39,307 nucleotides of DNA, from positions 23,951 through 63,257 of the forward strand of contig JAJQCQ010000027.1 in NCBI GenBank assembly GCA_021202635.1. Direction: 5' to 3'. The DNA comes from Lachnospiraceae bacterium (GTDB lineage Bacteria; Bacillota; Clostridia; Lachnospirales; Lachnospiraceae). Positions 1 to 7,883 of this stretch are shown here, one piece after another; positions within the stretch are counted from its first letter, which is position 1, and each line of letters starts with the position of its first letter. The notes under the pieces were generated by a model. It worked only from the letters and a program-made list of their open reading frames with translations. It had not been told where the DNA came from and made no database searches. The position numbers and the translations under genes are program-made.

Positions 1-335
1 TAATACGAACCGCCATTTACGCCATTGCCCAGCTGGCCGTAGTACGAGCCGCCATAGTACGAACCGCCATTTGCGTCATTGCCTGGCTGACCGTAGTACG
101 GGTCGCCGTCGTACGAACCGCCATTTGCGTCATTGCCTGGCTGACCGTAGTACGGGTCGCCGTCGTACGGATCGCCGTAATACTGAGAACCTGTCCCAGC
201 GTCCTGACCGTCGTAATACGAGGCTTCGCCCGCATAATTTTCTGATTCATTCTCCTGCCAGTTCTCGTATTCCCTGGTATCCTGGCTATTGTTCTGAAGC
301 TCGCTCTCCTGATTGTCGTTTTTCTTCTTTCTCAT
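1..335 (-). CDS. Tyr/Gly-rich repeat protein, 5' part only
   Basis: This reading frame starts at 335 and runs off the left edge with no stop, so only about 111 residues are visible. The start ATG has a good ribosome site (AAAGGGGAAC, 5-8 bases upstream). The protein begins MRKKKNDNQESE, continues as a polar Gln/Asn/Glu-rich stretch to about residue 45, and then becomes Tyr/Gly/Asp/Asn-rich with 18-residue tandem units of the type GDPYYGQPGNDANGGSYD. No signal peptide or membrane segment is seen in the visible part. Proteins with a low-complexity Tyr/Gly/Pro head followed by a membrane domain are common in Lachnospiraceae, but the domain that would identify this one lies outside the window. 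It lies downstream of the phosphosugar transferase on the same strand, 87 bp away, and may be cotranscribed. Function not recognised. Confidence 0.6.
   Translation of the reverse strand, partial: MRKKKNDNQESELQNNSQDTREYENWQENESENYAGEASYYDGQDAGTGSQYYGDPYDGDPYYGQPGNDANGGSYDGDPYYGQPGNDANGGSYYGGSYYGQLGNGVNGGSY
7..168. repeat. 54-bp tandem repeat, three units, inside the Tyr/Gly-rich gene
   Basis: Positions 61-114 and 115-168 are identical 54-bp units, and 7-60 is a diverged third unit. The period is a multiple of three, so copy number can change without shifting the frame. Each unit encodes 18 residues rich in Gly, Tyr, Asp and Asn. Confidence 0.9.
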
Positions 336-422
336 GATGAGTTCCCCTTTCTCTGACCCCTCACAGTCATCCTGTTTTCTCCCCTCACAAATTCTCACAT
401 TCAACCATGTTTTTTCCCAAAG

Positions 423-1820
423 TCAGTACGCGTTCTTATTCACAAACCCTTTGAATAAAGTCATCGCCAGTATTTTGACATCCAGACTCATCGTCCAGTT
501 TTCGATATAATAAAGATCGTAGTCAATTCTTTTTCGAATAGAGGTGTTTCCACGGTACCCATGCACCTGCGCCCATCCGGTCATACCGGGCCGTACCTGG
601 TGCTTGACCATATAGCGGGGAATTTCCTCGCGGAATTTTTCCACATACTGAGGGCGCTCCGGTCTTGGCCCAACCAGGGACATATCTCCCTTTAAAACAT
701 TAAAAAACTGCGGCATTTCGTCGATGCTGGTATGCCGGATAAATTTTCCTACCGAAGTCACACGGGGATCATTCCGTGTCGTCCAGCCCTGCTGCTCCTG
801 GGCGTCTGTCTGCTGCTCCATGGAACGAAACTTGTACATTCGGAATGGCTTATTGTGCAGACCTACTCTCTCCTGCGTGAAAATGACCGGACCCCTGGAT
901 GTGCACTTGATCGCGATTGCCGTAAGCAGCATGACCGGAGAAAACAAAACGATGCAGAACACAGAACCGACGATATCCACGATCCGTTTCATTGTCGCAT
1001 TAAACGTATTCGAGAGAGGGACGTGGCGGATATTGATCACCGGAAGTCCCAGAATATCCTCTGTATAAGGCTTTGTCGGAATAATGTTGCTGTAATCGGG
1101 AATAAATTTTGTATGAACGCCGGACTTCTCACACATCGCCACAATCCGCTCCAGCTTGTAATATTCATTCAGACCGACGGTGATCGCAATCTCATCCGGC
1201 GTATGATAGGTCAGAAGAGTATTCAGACTGCCGATCGGCCCCAGCACCTCCGCGCCCCGGTATCGTGTTCCTGCCTCTGTATCATCGCTTAAGATACCCA
1301 GGATCTTATACCCCCACTGCGGATTCTGCACAATGCGGTCAATATACTCTTCTGCCGCACGGCTGTACCCCACGAGAAGGATATATCTCTGGTTCAGGCC
1401 AAGCGAACGGGCGCGCATCAGGACAATCCGTATCAGATTGCGCTCCAGAACCGTCAGCGTCACATTCAGAACCAGAAAGACCGTAAGCAGCATACGGGAG
1501 GCATCTATCTGCCGAATCATAAAAAGAACAGCCATAGCTGCAAGGCCGCCGACTACATTTGCTTTGATAATGTTGCTGCCTTCCCGGCGCCTGCCCTCCA
1601 GGCGGTTCGGCACATACAGGTTAAAGGCATAATAGAGTATCAGAAAAAAAGGCACGATGGCGACAAGCGCCATGAGATAGAATTCCCGTGGCAAAACGCC
1701 AATCCCGCCGCGACGCGAGCTGGATATCATAACATACCATCCCGTCATATACGAAATGATAATCACAATCGCATCCAGCACGACCTGAAGCCGGTTAAAA
1801 TATTTTTCGTTTTCCTTCAA
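423..1820 (-). CDS. Polyprenyl-phosphate phosphosugar transferase (WbaP/CpsE-like)
   Basis: Membrane enzyme that starts polysaccharide synthesis by moving a sugar-1-phosphate onto undecaprenyl phosphate. The N-terminal part carries about four hydrophobic helices, followed by a Rossmann-like segment (RYILLVGYSRAAEEY). A fifth helix (VDIVGSVFCIVLFSPVMLL) leads into the catalytic bacterial sugar transferase domain, with KFRSM, the acidic DE pair in SIDEMPQFFNVLKGDMS, and LVGPRPERP. I place the start at a TTG (1820-1818), preceded nine bases earlier by GGGGAGG, giving KENEKYFNRLQ as the N-terminus and 465 residues. A GTG at 1892 in the same frame would overlap the upstream glycosyltransferase by 31 bp and has no comparable ribosome site. 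It is the last complete gene of the left glycosylation arm. The sugar transferred (glucose, galactose or other) cannot be told from sequence. Confidence 0.9.
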   Translation of the reverse strand: MKENEKYFNRLQVVLDAIVIIISYMTGWYVMISSSRRGGIGVLPREFYLMALVAIVPFFLILYYAFNLYVPNRLEGRRREGSNIIKANVVGGLAAMAVLFMIRQIDASRMLLTVFLVLNVTLTVLERNLIRIVLMRARSLGLNQRYILLVGYSRAAEEYIDRIVQNPQWGYKILGILSDDTEAGTRYRGAEVLGPIGSLNTLLTYHTPDEIAITVGLNEYYKLERIVAMCEKSGVHTKFIPDYSNIIPTKPYTEDILGLPVINIRHVPLSNTFNATMKRIVDIVGSVFCIVLFSPVMLLTAIAIKCTSRGPVIFTQERVGLHNKPFRMYKFRSMEQQTDAQEQQGWTTRNDPRVTSVGKFIRHTSIDEMPQFFNVLKGDMSLVGPRPERPQYVEKFREEIPRYMVKHQVRPGMTGWAQVHGYRGNTSIRKRIDYDLYYIENWTMSLDVKILAMTLFKGFVNKNAY

Positions 1821-1861
1821 ACGTCCGTGCCTCCCCGTTCCGTCCTCATTTTCTGAAGCTT

Positions 1862-2830
1862 TTAAAACAGTCTTCGAAACAGATTGACCCACAATTCAAT
1901 CTGGATCCGGGCATAGTGCTTCAGATTCTTTCTCTGAAAAGCCACCTTTTTGTCCGGATGACAGAGCGCTCTCCCCGCTCCAAGTCCTCTGATATACTCC
2001 CTCAAATATCCCTTGCCGGCAAAAAAAAGCATTTTAATCAGAAATCCGGCCAGCAGAAGCGGAAAATTTAACACCATCTGCGGCCAGGGCATATTTTTAT
2101 AAATCAGATAAATACTATTCCTGGAAGAATAGCGAATCTTAAATTCATTGTACAGGGAACCGCTCGTCGCGCTGCCCACATGCCGAACCACCGCTTTCGG
2201 AGCATAGTAATTGCGATACCCCGCGATTCTCGCCCGATACGCAACATCCGTGTCCTCCAGATACGCAAAATGCGTCTCATCAAAGAGACCGATCTCCTCA
2301 AAAACCTCTCTGCGATAAATCGCAGCCGCCGCGCATGCGGAAAAAATCTCCCGTTCCCGGTCATAGCCGGCCGCAGGCTTCCCCTTCCCGAAGGCATAAG
2401 CCCAGCCGAAGGCACAGTAGTAATCGCCCGCATTGTCCATCTTCTCCGGATCATCCATCTGCACCATTTTGGCCGCGCAGGAAAAAACCTGCACCGCCCT
2501 CTCCTCACGGGGCGCTTCGATCGCCCGCACCAGTTCTTCCACAAAGGTCTCATCGCAGACCGTGTCATTGTTCAGAAGAATCACATAGGGAGTCCGGCTC
2601 AGGCGTATTCCCTCATTCACCGCACGGCAAAACCCTTCATTGCGGTCAAATCGGTGAATCACTACCTCCGGAAAATGCGTCTCCACAAACTCCACGCTCG
2701 CATCCTGTGAACCATTATCAATCAATATTACCGAAAAATCCTGCCTGCTCTGCATCATCAGGGATTCCAGGCATGGGCCGAGATACTGCATCCCATTATA
2801 ATTCGGTATCACAATTGTCGCAATTTGCAT
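1862..2830 (-). CDS. GT2 family glycosyltransferase (rhamnosyltransferase-like)
   Basis: A 322-residue cytoplasmic glycosyltransferase of family 2 (GT-A fold), using a nucleotide sugar to extend a lipid-linked polysaccharide. The fold begins at once with TIVIPNYNGMQYLGPCLESL, then VILIDNGSQDAS and the metal-binding acidic region VILLNNDTVCDETF. EIGLFDETHFAYLEDTDVAYRARIAGY is the acceptor-side motif with the likely catalytic Asp. The C-terminus has a hydrophobic stretch (MVLNFPLLLAGFLIKMLFF) near residues 255-275, suggesting membrane association. The layout resembles WbbL-type rhamnosyltransferases, which suits the nearby rml genes, but donor and linkage are inference. It lies 57 bp downstream of the tandem glycosyltransferase on the same strand and its stop slightly precedes the next gene's start. 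Confidence 0.9.
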   Translation of the reverse strand: MQIATIVIPNYNGMQYLGPCLESLMMQSRQDFSVILIDNGSQDASVEFVETHFPEVVIHRFDRNEGFCRAVNEGIRLSRTPYVILLNNDTVCDETFVEELVRAIEAPREERAVQVFSCAAKMVQMDDPEKMDNAGDYYCAFGWAYAFGKGKPAAGYDREREIFSACAAAAIYRREVFEEIGLFDETHFAYLEDTDVAYRARIAGYRNYYAPKAVVRHVGSATSGSLYNEFKIRYSSRNSIYLIYKNMPWPQMVLNFPLLLAGFLIKMLFFAGKGYLREYIRGLGAGRALCHPDKKVAFQRKNLKHYARIQIELWVNLFRRLF

Positions 2831-2887
2831 ATTTTACTCCAGGCGGGGCGCAGCCATTGTTTTGATTACACCCCGGCCAAATTCCTG

Positions 2888-4741
2888 TTATTTTCCTTTC
2901 CTTCCACTGCTTTGCAGAGAATAATTCCACTTACTCAGCGAAAGATTCGGATTATAGTAAGGATCTCCCTCTTTCAGAATTCGGATCCACCGTGTGCGCA
3001 TATACTCAATTTCCGTCTGAAAGCGTCTGGCTTTCTCCTCCGTATCTTCCGCGCCGCGCGTCTTAGACTCATAATGATACAGCTGTGCGTAAGGGTCGTA
3101 TACGATCAGGTAACCGGCCTCCCGCAGCCTCAGGCAGAGATCCACATCGTTAAAAGCAATCGCCAGCCGCTCCTCAAAGCCTCCCACCGCATCAAACGCT
3201 TCCCGCCGGATCATCATGCAGGCCGCCGTCACAGCGCTTAAATCCTGCTGCAGCGATTCACGGTGCATATAGCCGGTATGTCCGCGTTTCATATTCACAA
3301 ACACACTGCCGGCCACCCCGCCGATCCCGATGATAATGCCGGCATGCTGGATCGTATCATCCGGATAATACAGAAGCGCGCCGGCCGCGCCGGTACCGGG
3401 GCGCTGGCAATGCCCCAGAAGCTCCGTCATCCAGTCCGGAGAAATCACCTCGATGTCATTATTCAGACAAAGGATATATTCCCCTTTCGCATGCCGGATC
3501 CCGAAATTATTGATCGCGGAGTAATTAAATTCCCCGTCCCAATATACAACATGAACTCCATTTCGTCCATCTATTTCTTTATAATACTCGAAAATTTCAC
3601 AGGTTTCGCTGTTGTTTTCCACAATGATGATCTCATAATTGTTCCAGGTTGTCTTCTCAAAAACAGAGGTCAGGCACTTCTCCAGGGTCTCTTTTTCATC
3701 CTTATTCGGAATCACAACAGAAACCAGCGGCTCCCCCTGTACCTGGTATTTTACACGGTAACAGCCAAAATCCTTTTTGCGGGAAACCTCCCCTGCAAGC
3801 CCTGTGCGGGCCAGATGCGCCTCGATGGCCCGTTTCCCGGACTCGTAGGCATACTCCTTGCTGATCGGGTTATCCGCCGTCGACTGTGCGGAAATCCTCC
3901 AGTGATACAGGATGCGGGGAACGTGGCAGATTCCATCCGCCAGCTCCGTACACCGCAGAATAAAATCATAGTCCTGTGCTCCCTCATACCGGGCGTCCAG
4001 GCCGCCGGCACGCTCATACAGCTTCTTCGCAAACACAAGGAAATGACAGATATAATTATTCGAGCGCAGCAGATCCGGAGAAAAATCCGGCTTCAGATTT
4101 GGCTGAAAATGCCTGCTCAGATCCGACTCTACTTTATCCTCATCCGTGTAAAGCAGCTCCGGCATCCGTCCGGTATCTCTCTCTTTCCGCGCGATTGCCG
4201 AGGCAATTTCATAAAGCGCATCCGGGGCGAGCAGGTCGTCGTGATCCAGAAGTCCGATATAGGTTCCCGTCGCCATCTGAAGCGCTGCATTTGTATTACC
4301 CGCAATCCCCTGATTTTCAGATAAGGTCTTCACGCGAATCCGCTCATCCTTCGCATAAGTCAGAAGCGCTCGCGAAAGCGTTTCATCCTCCGGACTGCCG
4401 TTTACCAGACAAAGCTCCCAATGCGGATAGGACTGCCCGCTCACGGAAGCAATCATCTGTTCCAGGTACGGCAGCGGCGTCCGGTACAGCGGTACCACAA
4501 TGCTGAACCGGATCGGCTGCTTCCATTTTTGCTTCCGCTGCCGCTCCAGCTCCTCTTCACTCGCCCGGTGCTGTTCATACCAGGGCTCATAAGGCACTTC
4601 CTCCGGCTCGATCCGATCGCTTAACCGAATCAGAAATTCTTTCAGGCCAAAATGCTGAAGGTACCGGATGCCTTTCTTTATTGTATAAAAATTCAGCTTT
4701 CGAATCAGTCTGAATACTGTGTTTGTTCCTGTGTCTGACAC
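2888..4741 (-). CDS. Tandem two-domain GT2 glycosyltransferase
   Basis: A 617-residue protein with two complete GT2 domains in one chain. After a 75-residue head (including PYEPWYEQHRASEEELERQRK), domain 1 starts at FSIVVPLYRTPLPYLEQM and has the acidic motif GLLDHDDLLAPDALYE. Domain 2 starts at VSVVIPNKDEKETLEKCL with LCLNNDIEVISPDWMTELL and FNDVDLCLRLREAGY. Such double enzymes can build a polymer with two alternating linkages, as in rhamnan or O-antigen synthesis. It is the first gene of the left arm, directly behind its own promoter. It is clearly paralogous to the C-terminal 570 residues of the gene at 10147-12663, sharing AVTAACMM, NDVDLCLR and LYHYESK in the same order. Donor sugar unknown; dTDP-rhamnose is plausible from rmlB and rmlC. 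Confidence 0.9.
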   Translation of the reverse strand: MSDTGTNTVFRLIRKLNFYTIKKGIRYLQHFGLKEFLIRLSDRIEPEEVPYEPWYEQHRASEEELERQRKQKWKQPIRFSIVVPLYRTPLPYLEQMIASVSGQSYPHWELCLVNGSPEDETLSRALLTYAKDERIRVKTLSENQGIAGNTNAALQMATGTYIGLLDHDDLLAPDALYEIASAIARKERDTGRMPELLYTDEDKVESDLSRHFQPNLKPDFSPDLLRSNNYICHFLVFAKKLYERAGGLDARYEGAQDYDFILRCTELADGICHVPRILYHWRISAQSTADNPISKEYAYESGKRAIEAHLARTGLAGEVSRKKDFGCYRVKYQVQGEPLVSVVIPNKDEKETLEKCLTSVFEKTTWNNYEIIIVENNSETCEIFEYYKEIDGRNGVHVVYWDGEFNYSAINNFGIRHAKGEYILCLNNDIEVISPDWMTELLGHCQRPGTGAAGALLYYPDDTIQHAGIIIGIGGVAGSVFVNMKRGHTGYMHRESLQQDLSAVTAACMMIRREAFDAVGGFEERLAIAFNDVDLCLRLREAGYLIVYDPYAQLYHYESKTRGAEDTEEKARRFQTEIEYMRTRWIRILKEGDPYYNPNLSLSKWNYSLQSSGRKGK

Positions 4742-4782
4742 TGTTTTTTCTCCGCTCTCATGCTCTTTTTACTATCCTCATC

Positions 4783-4806
4783 CTCCGGGCAGCGGACCGC
4801 CCGGAG
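4783..4806 (-). other. Stem-loop at the 5' end of the left-arm transcript
   Basis: CTCCGGGC and GCCCGGAG form a perfect 8-bp stem around an 8-base loop. Given the promoter at 4818-4846, transcription should begin only a few bases before this hairpin, so it would sit at the extreme 5' end of the mRNA. Such hairpins can protect transcripts from decay. There is no T-tract, so it is not a classical terminator. Confidence 0.5.
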
Positions 4807-4817
4807 TTGGTTTACAC

Positions 4818-4846
4818 ATTTTAGCATATCCGCCAAAAGCTGTAAA
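4818..4846 (-). promoter_or_regulatory. Promoter of the left glycosyltransferase arm
   Basis: On the minus strand TTTACA (4846-4841) and TAAAAT (4823-4818) are separated by exactly 17 bp, a good sigma-A type match. It is the only strong candidate upstream of the gene starting at 4741. Confidence 0.65.
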
Positions 4847-4874
4847 CAAGTAAAAGACTTTCTTTGATTTCCTC

Positions 4875-4903
4875 TTGTTAGATTTTTGCGACTATGGTAG
4901 AAT
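4875..4903 (+). promoter_or_regulatory. Promoter of the rmlC-transporter arm
   Basis: TTGTTA (4875-4880) and TAGAAT (4898-4903) are spaced 17 bp apart and face rmlC. The two divergent promoters sit back to back, with 28 bp between their -35 elements, so one regulator could control both arms. Confidence 0.65.
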
Positions 4904-4926
4904 CATGGAAGTGTGACAGCGGCGGA

Positions 4927-4945
4927 TGCTGTTCTGAACTGTTAC
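4927..4945. mobile_element. MITE fragment (right-end inverted repeat) in the rmlC leader
   Basis: The 19 bases TGCTGTTCTGAACTGTTAC are identical to the right end of the intact element at 19460-19635. No matching left end is recognisable upstream, only a weak GTGTGACAGC, so this is a relic. It lies between the promoter and the start codon of rmlC and would be transcribed in its leader. Confidence 0.6.
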
Positions 4946-4976
4946 TGCAATACTATCAAAAACCAGGAGATATAAA

Positions 4977-5567
4977 ATGGGAAAAATAACAGTAGAAACC
5001 TGTGAAATCGAAGGCCTGAAGGTCATCACCCCGACTGTTTTCGGGGATGCCCGCGGCTATTTTATGGAAACCTATAATTACAACGACTTCGCGGCGGCGG
5101 GGATCGATATGAGCTTTGTGCAGGACAACCAGTCCTCCTCCCGGAAAGGGGTACTCCGCGGCTTGCATTTTCAGATCAACCACCCGCAGGACAAGCTGGT
5201 GCGCGTCGTGGCAGGCGAAGTATTTGATGTGGCGGTCGATCTCCGGCCGGGATCCGCGACCTACGGCAAGTGGTTTGGCGTCCTGCTTTCCGCAGAAAAC
5301 AAAAAACAGTTTTTTATTCCGAAGAATTTCGCGCATGGATTTGTCGTCCTCTCTGATCTGGCAGAGTTTGCCTACAAGTGCACGGACTTTTATCATCCCA
5401 ATGACGAGGGCGGTATTGCCTGGAATGACCCTGAGATCGGTGTGGACTGGCCCATTCCGGATGGCATGGAACTGATTCTCTCTGAAAAAGATCAAAAATG
5501 GGGGTCTTTCTCTGAATATACCGCGAAGCGCGCCTCCTCCGATCGTGTCGCACCGGCTTTGTCCTGA
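4977..5567 (+). CDS. rmlC: dTDP-4-dehydrorhamnose 3,5-epimerase
   Basis: Cytosolic cupin-fold enzyme that epimerises dTDP-4-keto-6-deoxyglucose at C3 and C5, the third step of dTDP-L-rhamnose synthesis. At 196 residues it has the usual length. Visible motifs are GDARGYFMETYNYNDF, FVQDNQSSSRKGVLRGLHFQ (the His is the expected catalytic base), DLRPGSATYGKW and FFIPKNFAHGFVVLSD. The ATG at 4977 follows AGGAG with six intervening bases. It opens the right arm. RmlB lies 7.2 kb away on the other strand; RmlA and RmlD are not in the window and must be encoded elsewhere if dTDP-rhamnose is made. Confidence 0.96.
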   Translation: MGKITVETCEIEGLKVITPTVFGDARGYFMETYNYNDFAAAGIDMSFVQDNQSSSRKGVLRGLHFQINHPQDKLVRVVAGEVFDVAVDLRPGSATYGKWFGVLLSAENKKQFFIPKNFAHGFVVLSDLAEFAYKCTDFYHPNDEGGIAWNDPEIGVDWPIPDGMELILSEKDQKWGSFSEYTAKRASSDRVAPALS

Positions 5568-5624
5568 GCACATCGATTCATCCGCGCCGCTTTATGACTC
5601 CAAAGAGGATAATGTATTTATAAT

Positions 5625-6449
5625 ATGAAGAAAGAACGTTTTAAACTGCCAAAGGACCTGTATAAAAACAGACGCTTACTGAAAAAAATGGCAAAAAATG
5701 ACCTCCGGAACCGATTCGCGGGGTCCTATTTTGGTACCGTCTGGGCCTTCATTCAGCCTATCGTAACGATTCTGGTCTATTATTTTGTGTTTGGCGTGGC
5801 CATGCGCGGGGGGAGCTCCGCGGAAGGCGGGACGCCGTTTGTGCTTTATCTGGTGGCAGGAATCATCCCCTGGCTTTTCTTTCAGGAGGGACTCACAAAT
5901 GCAACCAACTCCTTCCTGGAGTACAGCTACCTGGTGAAAAAAGTGGTCTTCGACATCGACATCCTGCCGATGGTCAAGCTGCTTTCCGCCACAGTGGTTC
6001 ACTGTTTTTTCATCCTTTTCGTAATTATTTTATTTGGATGCTACGGCCGCTTCCCTTCGGTCTATTATCTGGAGCTGATCTACTACGCGCTCTGCCTGTT
6101 CCTTCTGATCCTGGCTTTCGCGTATATTACCAGCTCCGTGGTCATCTTCTTTCGGGATCTCTCGCAGATTGTCTCCATCCTGCTGCAGGTCGGCGTCTGG
6201 CTGACTCCGATCATGTGGGAAGAGAGCATGCTCAGCTCCTATTCCTGGGGACCGGCTGCTCTTACCGTTTTAAGACTGAATCCAGTCTATTATATCGTTC
6301 ATGGCTACCGGAACGCCCTGATCAGTCAGCGCTGGTTTTTTGAAGACCCGCTCTGGACGCTCTATTTCTGGGTGTTTCTTGCCGCAAGCTTTGCGATCGG
6401 CAGCTGGGTGTTCAACCGCCTGAAGGGACATTTTGCGGATGTACTCTGA
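5625..6449 (+). CDS. Polysaccharide ABC transporter permease (Wzm/RgpC/TagG-like)
   Basis: A 274-residue ABC-2 type permease with about six hydrophobic segments, for example FIQPIVTILVYYFVFGVAM, PFVLYLVAGIIPWLFFQ and LFLLILAFAYITSSVVIFF. It has the family signatures NDLRNRFAGSYFGTVWAFIQP near the N-terminus and LTPIMWEESML with LNPVYYIVHGYRNALI near the C-terminus. It should form the membrane channel that moves an undecaprenyl-linked polysaccharide across the cytoplasmic membrane together with the ATPase at 6585-7838. The ribosome site is weak: AGAGGA lies about 16 bases upstream. The symbol wzm, rgpC or tagG depends on the polymer, which is unknown, so none is assigned. Confidence 0.93.
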   Translation: MKKERFKLPKDLYKNRRLLKKMAKNDLRNRFAGSYFGTVWAFIQPIVTILVYYFVFGVAMRGGSSAEGGTPFVLYLVAGIIPWLFFQEGLTNATNSFLEYSYLVKKVVFDIDILPMVKLLSATVVHCFFILFVIILFGCYGRFPSVYYLELIYYALCLFLLILAFAYITSSVVIFFRDLSQIVSILLQVGVWLTPIMWEESMLSSYSWGPAALTVLRLNPVYYIVHGYRNALISQRWFFEDPLWTLYFWVFLAASFAIGSWVFNRLKGHFADVL

Positions 6450-6456
6450 TTTTACT

Positions 6457-6487
6457 GGTCATAACCCGACCACGGCAGGGTGTGACC
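6457..6487 (+). other. Stem-loop between permease and ATPase genes
   Basis: GGTCA..ACCC pairs with GGGT..TGACC around a loop of about ten bases in the 135-bp gap. There is no T-run after it, so it is more likely an mRNA processing or stability element than a terminator. Confidence 0.35.
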
Positions 6488-6584
6488 TGTAACACTCTGA
6501 TCAATTCCAGGCACCAGATATTTCCCGCAGGCGCGTCTGCCAGGTTCGTCGCTTCGCGGGAATAAAGAGAGGCAGGTAAATCAT

Positions 6585-7838
6585 TTGGATAACAAATTTG
6601 CGATCCGTGTGGATCAGGTCAGCAAGGTCTATAAACTTTACAACAAACCCTCTGACCGGCTGAGGGGAGGCCTGGGACTGACCCGAAAAAAACGCTACCG
6701 GGAACACCGTGCGCTGGACCAGGTGAGTTTCACCGTGCAGGAAGGCGAAACAGTCGGAATTATCGGTGTAAATGGCTCCGGGAAATCCACGATTCTCAAA
6801 ATCATCACCGGTGTCCTCACCCCGACGGAGGGTTCCGTGACAGTGAACGGACGCATCTCCGCACTGCTGGAGCTGGGCGCCGGGTTTAATATGGAATACA
6901 CCGGTATTGAGAATGTCTACCTGAACGGCTCCATGCTCGGCTTTACGGATGAAGAAATCGAACAGCGCCTCCCCGAAATTCTGCGTTTCGCAGACATCGG
7001 CGACTTTGTGAACCAGCCGGTAAAGACCTATTCCAGCGGAATGTTCGTGCGTCTGGCGTTTGCGGTCGCCATCAACATCGACCCGGAAATCCTGATCGTC
7101 GACGAGGCGCTCTCGGTCGGCGATGTGTTTTTCCAGGCCAAATGCTACTACAAATTTGAAGAATTCAAAAAACAGGGAAAAACGATTCTCTTTGTCAGCC
7201 ATGATCTGAGCAGCATCAGCAAATACTGTGACCGCGTGATCGTGCTGAACCAGGGCACCAAGCTGGATGAGGGCCGGCCGAAGGCCATGGTCGATCTCTA
7301 TAAACGGCTCCTGGTTCACCAGGAAGGAGAACCGCCCAGAGGAACGGCTCCAAAAGACGGCGGAGCCTGGAAACAGGCGATAGAAGTCAATCCCCACCTG
7401 CTGGAATACGGGGAAAAACAGGCGGAGATCATTGATTTTGCCGTGACAGACAGCCGCGGGATGCTGACGAATACCGTTGAAAAAGGCAAGCTCTGCACGA
7501 TAAAAATGCGGATTCGCTTCCATGAGGATTTACAGGAACCGGTCGCCGCTTTTACGATCAAGGACATGAAGGGAACGGAAATCACCGGTACCAATACTAT
7601 GTACGAAAAGGTCGCGCTTCCCGCAAAAGCCGGAAGCATCGCGGAAGTGGATTTTACCCAGGAAATGAACCTGCAGGGCGGAAATTATCTGATCTCCTTC
7701 GGCTGTACCGGCTATATGGAAGGAGAATTTCATGTTTTCCACCGGCTCTACGATGCCTGCAATCTGACCGTCATATCGGTAAAGGATACCGTTGGCTTTT
7801 ATGATATGAATTCGGAAGTGACGGTTACGACCTCGTAA
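6585..7838 (+). CDS. Polysaccharide ABC transporter ATPase with Wzt-like C-terminal cargo domain
   Basis: A 417-residue ATP-binding subunit partnering the permease upstream. The nucleotide-binding domain (about residues 1-245) has Walker A GVNGSGKST, the Q-loop region ELGAGFNMEYTGIENVYLNG, signature YSSGM, Walker B ILIVDEALSVGD and the switch His in FVSHD. Residues 265-417 form a beta-rich domain (EIIDFAVTDSRGMLTNTVEKG, MNLQGGNYLISFGCTGYMEGE) of the Wzt C-terminal type. In E. coli O8/O9a that domain binds the modified non-reducing end of the polymer before export. The start is a TTG at 6585 with GGCAGG eight bases upstream. The next two genes, a methyltransferase and a kinase-fold protein, suggest that such a terminal modification exists here. 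Confidence 0.93.
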   Translation: MDNKFAIRVDQVSKVYKLYNKPSDRLRGGLGLTRKKRYREHRALDQVSFTVQEGETVGIIGVNGSGKSTILKIITGVLTPTEGSVTVNGRISALLELGAGFNMEYTGIENVYLNGSMLGFTDEEIEQRLPEILRFADIGDFVNQPVKTYSSGMFVRLAFAVAINIDPEILIVDEALSVGDVFFQAKCYYKFEEFKKQGKTILFVSHDLSSISKYCDRVIVLNQGTKLDEGRPKAMVDLYKRLLVHQEGEPPRGTAPKDGGAWKQAIEVNPHLLEYGEKQAEIIDFAVTDSRGMLTNTVEKGKLCTIKMRIRFHEDLQEPVAAFTIKDMKGTEITGTNTMYEKVALPAKAGSIAEVDFTQEMNLQGGNYLISFGCTGYMEGEFHVFHRLYDACNLTVISVKDTVGFYDMNSEVTVTTS

Positions 7839-7856
7839 CTGCTCCGTACCTTCACA
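7835..7856. mobile_element. MITE fragment (left-end inverted repeat) overlapping the ATPase stop codon
   Basis: The 22 bases starting GTAACTGCTCCGTACC match the left end of the intact element at 13895 at 20 of 22 positions. The TAA inside GTAAC is the stop codon of the ATPase gene. No right end follows. It is a remnant or an independently decayed copy. Confidence 0.5.
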
Positions 7857-7883
7857 AAAAGTATGCACTTCGGAGGAATAGAC

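Noticed and set aside
17-250. A 77-residue Thr/Arg-rich repeat frame on the minus strand
   Set aside because: It is an alternative frame of the 54-bp repeat. The frame starting at 335 has a good ribosome site and a sensible polar N-terminus, and it stays open to the window edge.
1821-1892. GTG start at 1892 for the phosphosugar transferase
   Set aside because: It overlaps the upstream gene and lacks a ribosome site, while the TTG at 1820 has GGGGAGG nine bases upstream and gives the usual N-terminus.
3263-4324. A 353-residue plus-strand frame
   Set aside because: It is fully antisense to the tandem glycosyltransferase at 2888-4741, has no family features and is rich in Arg/Ile/Pro, as expected of a shadow frame.
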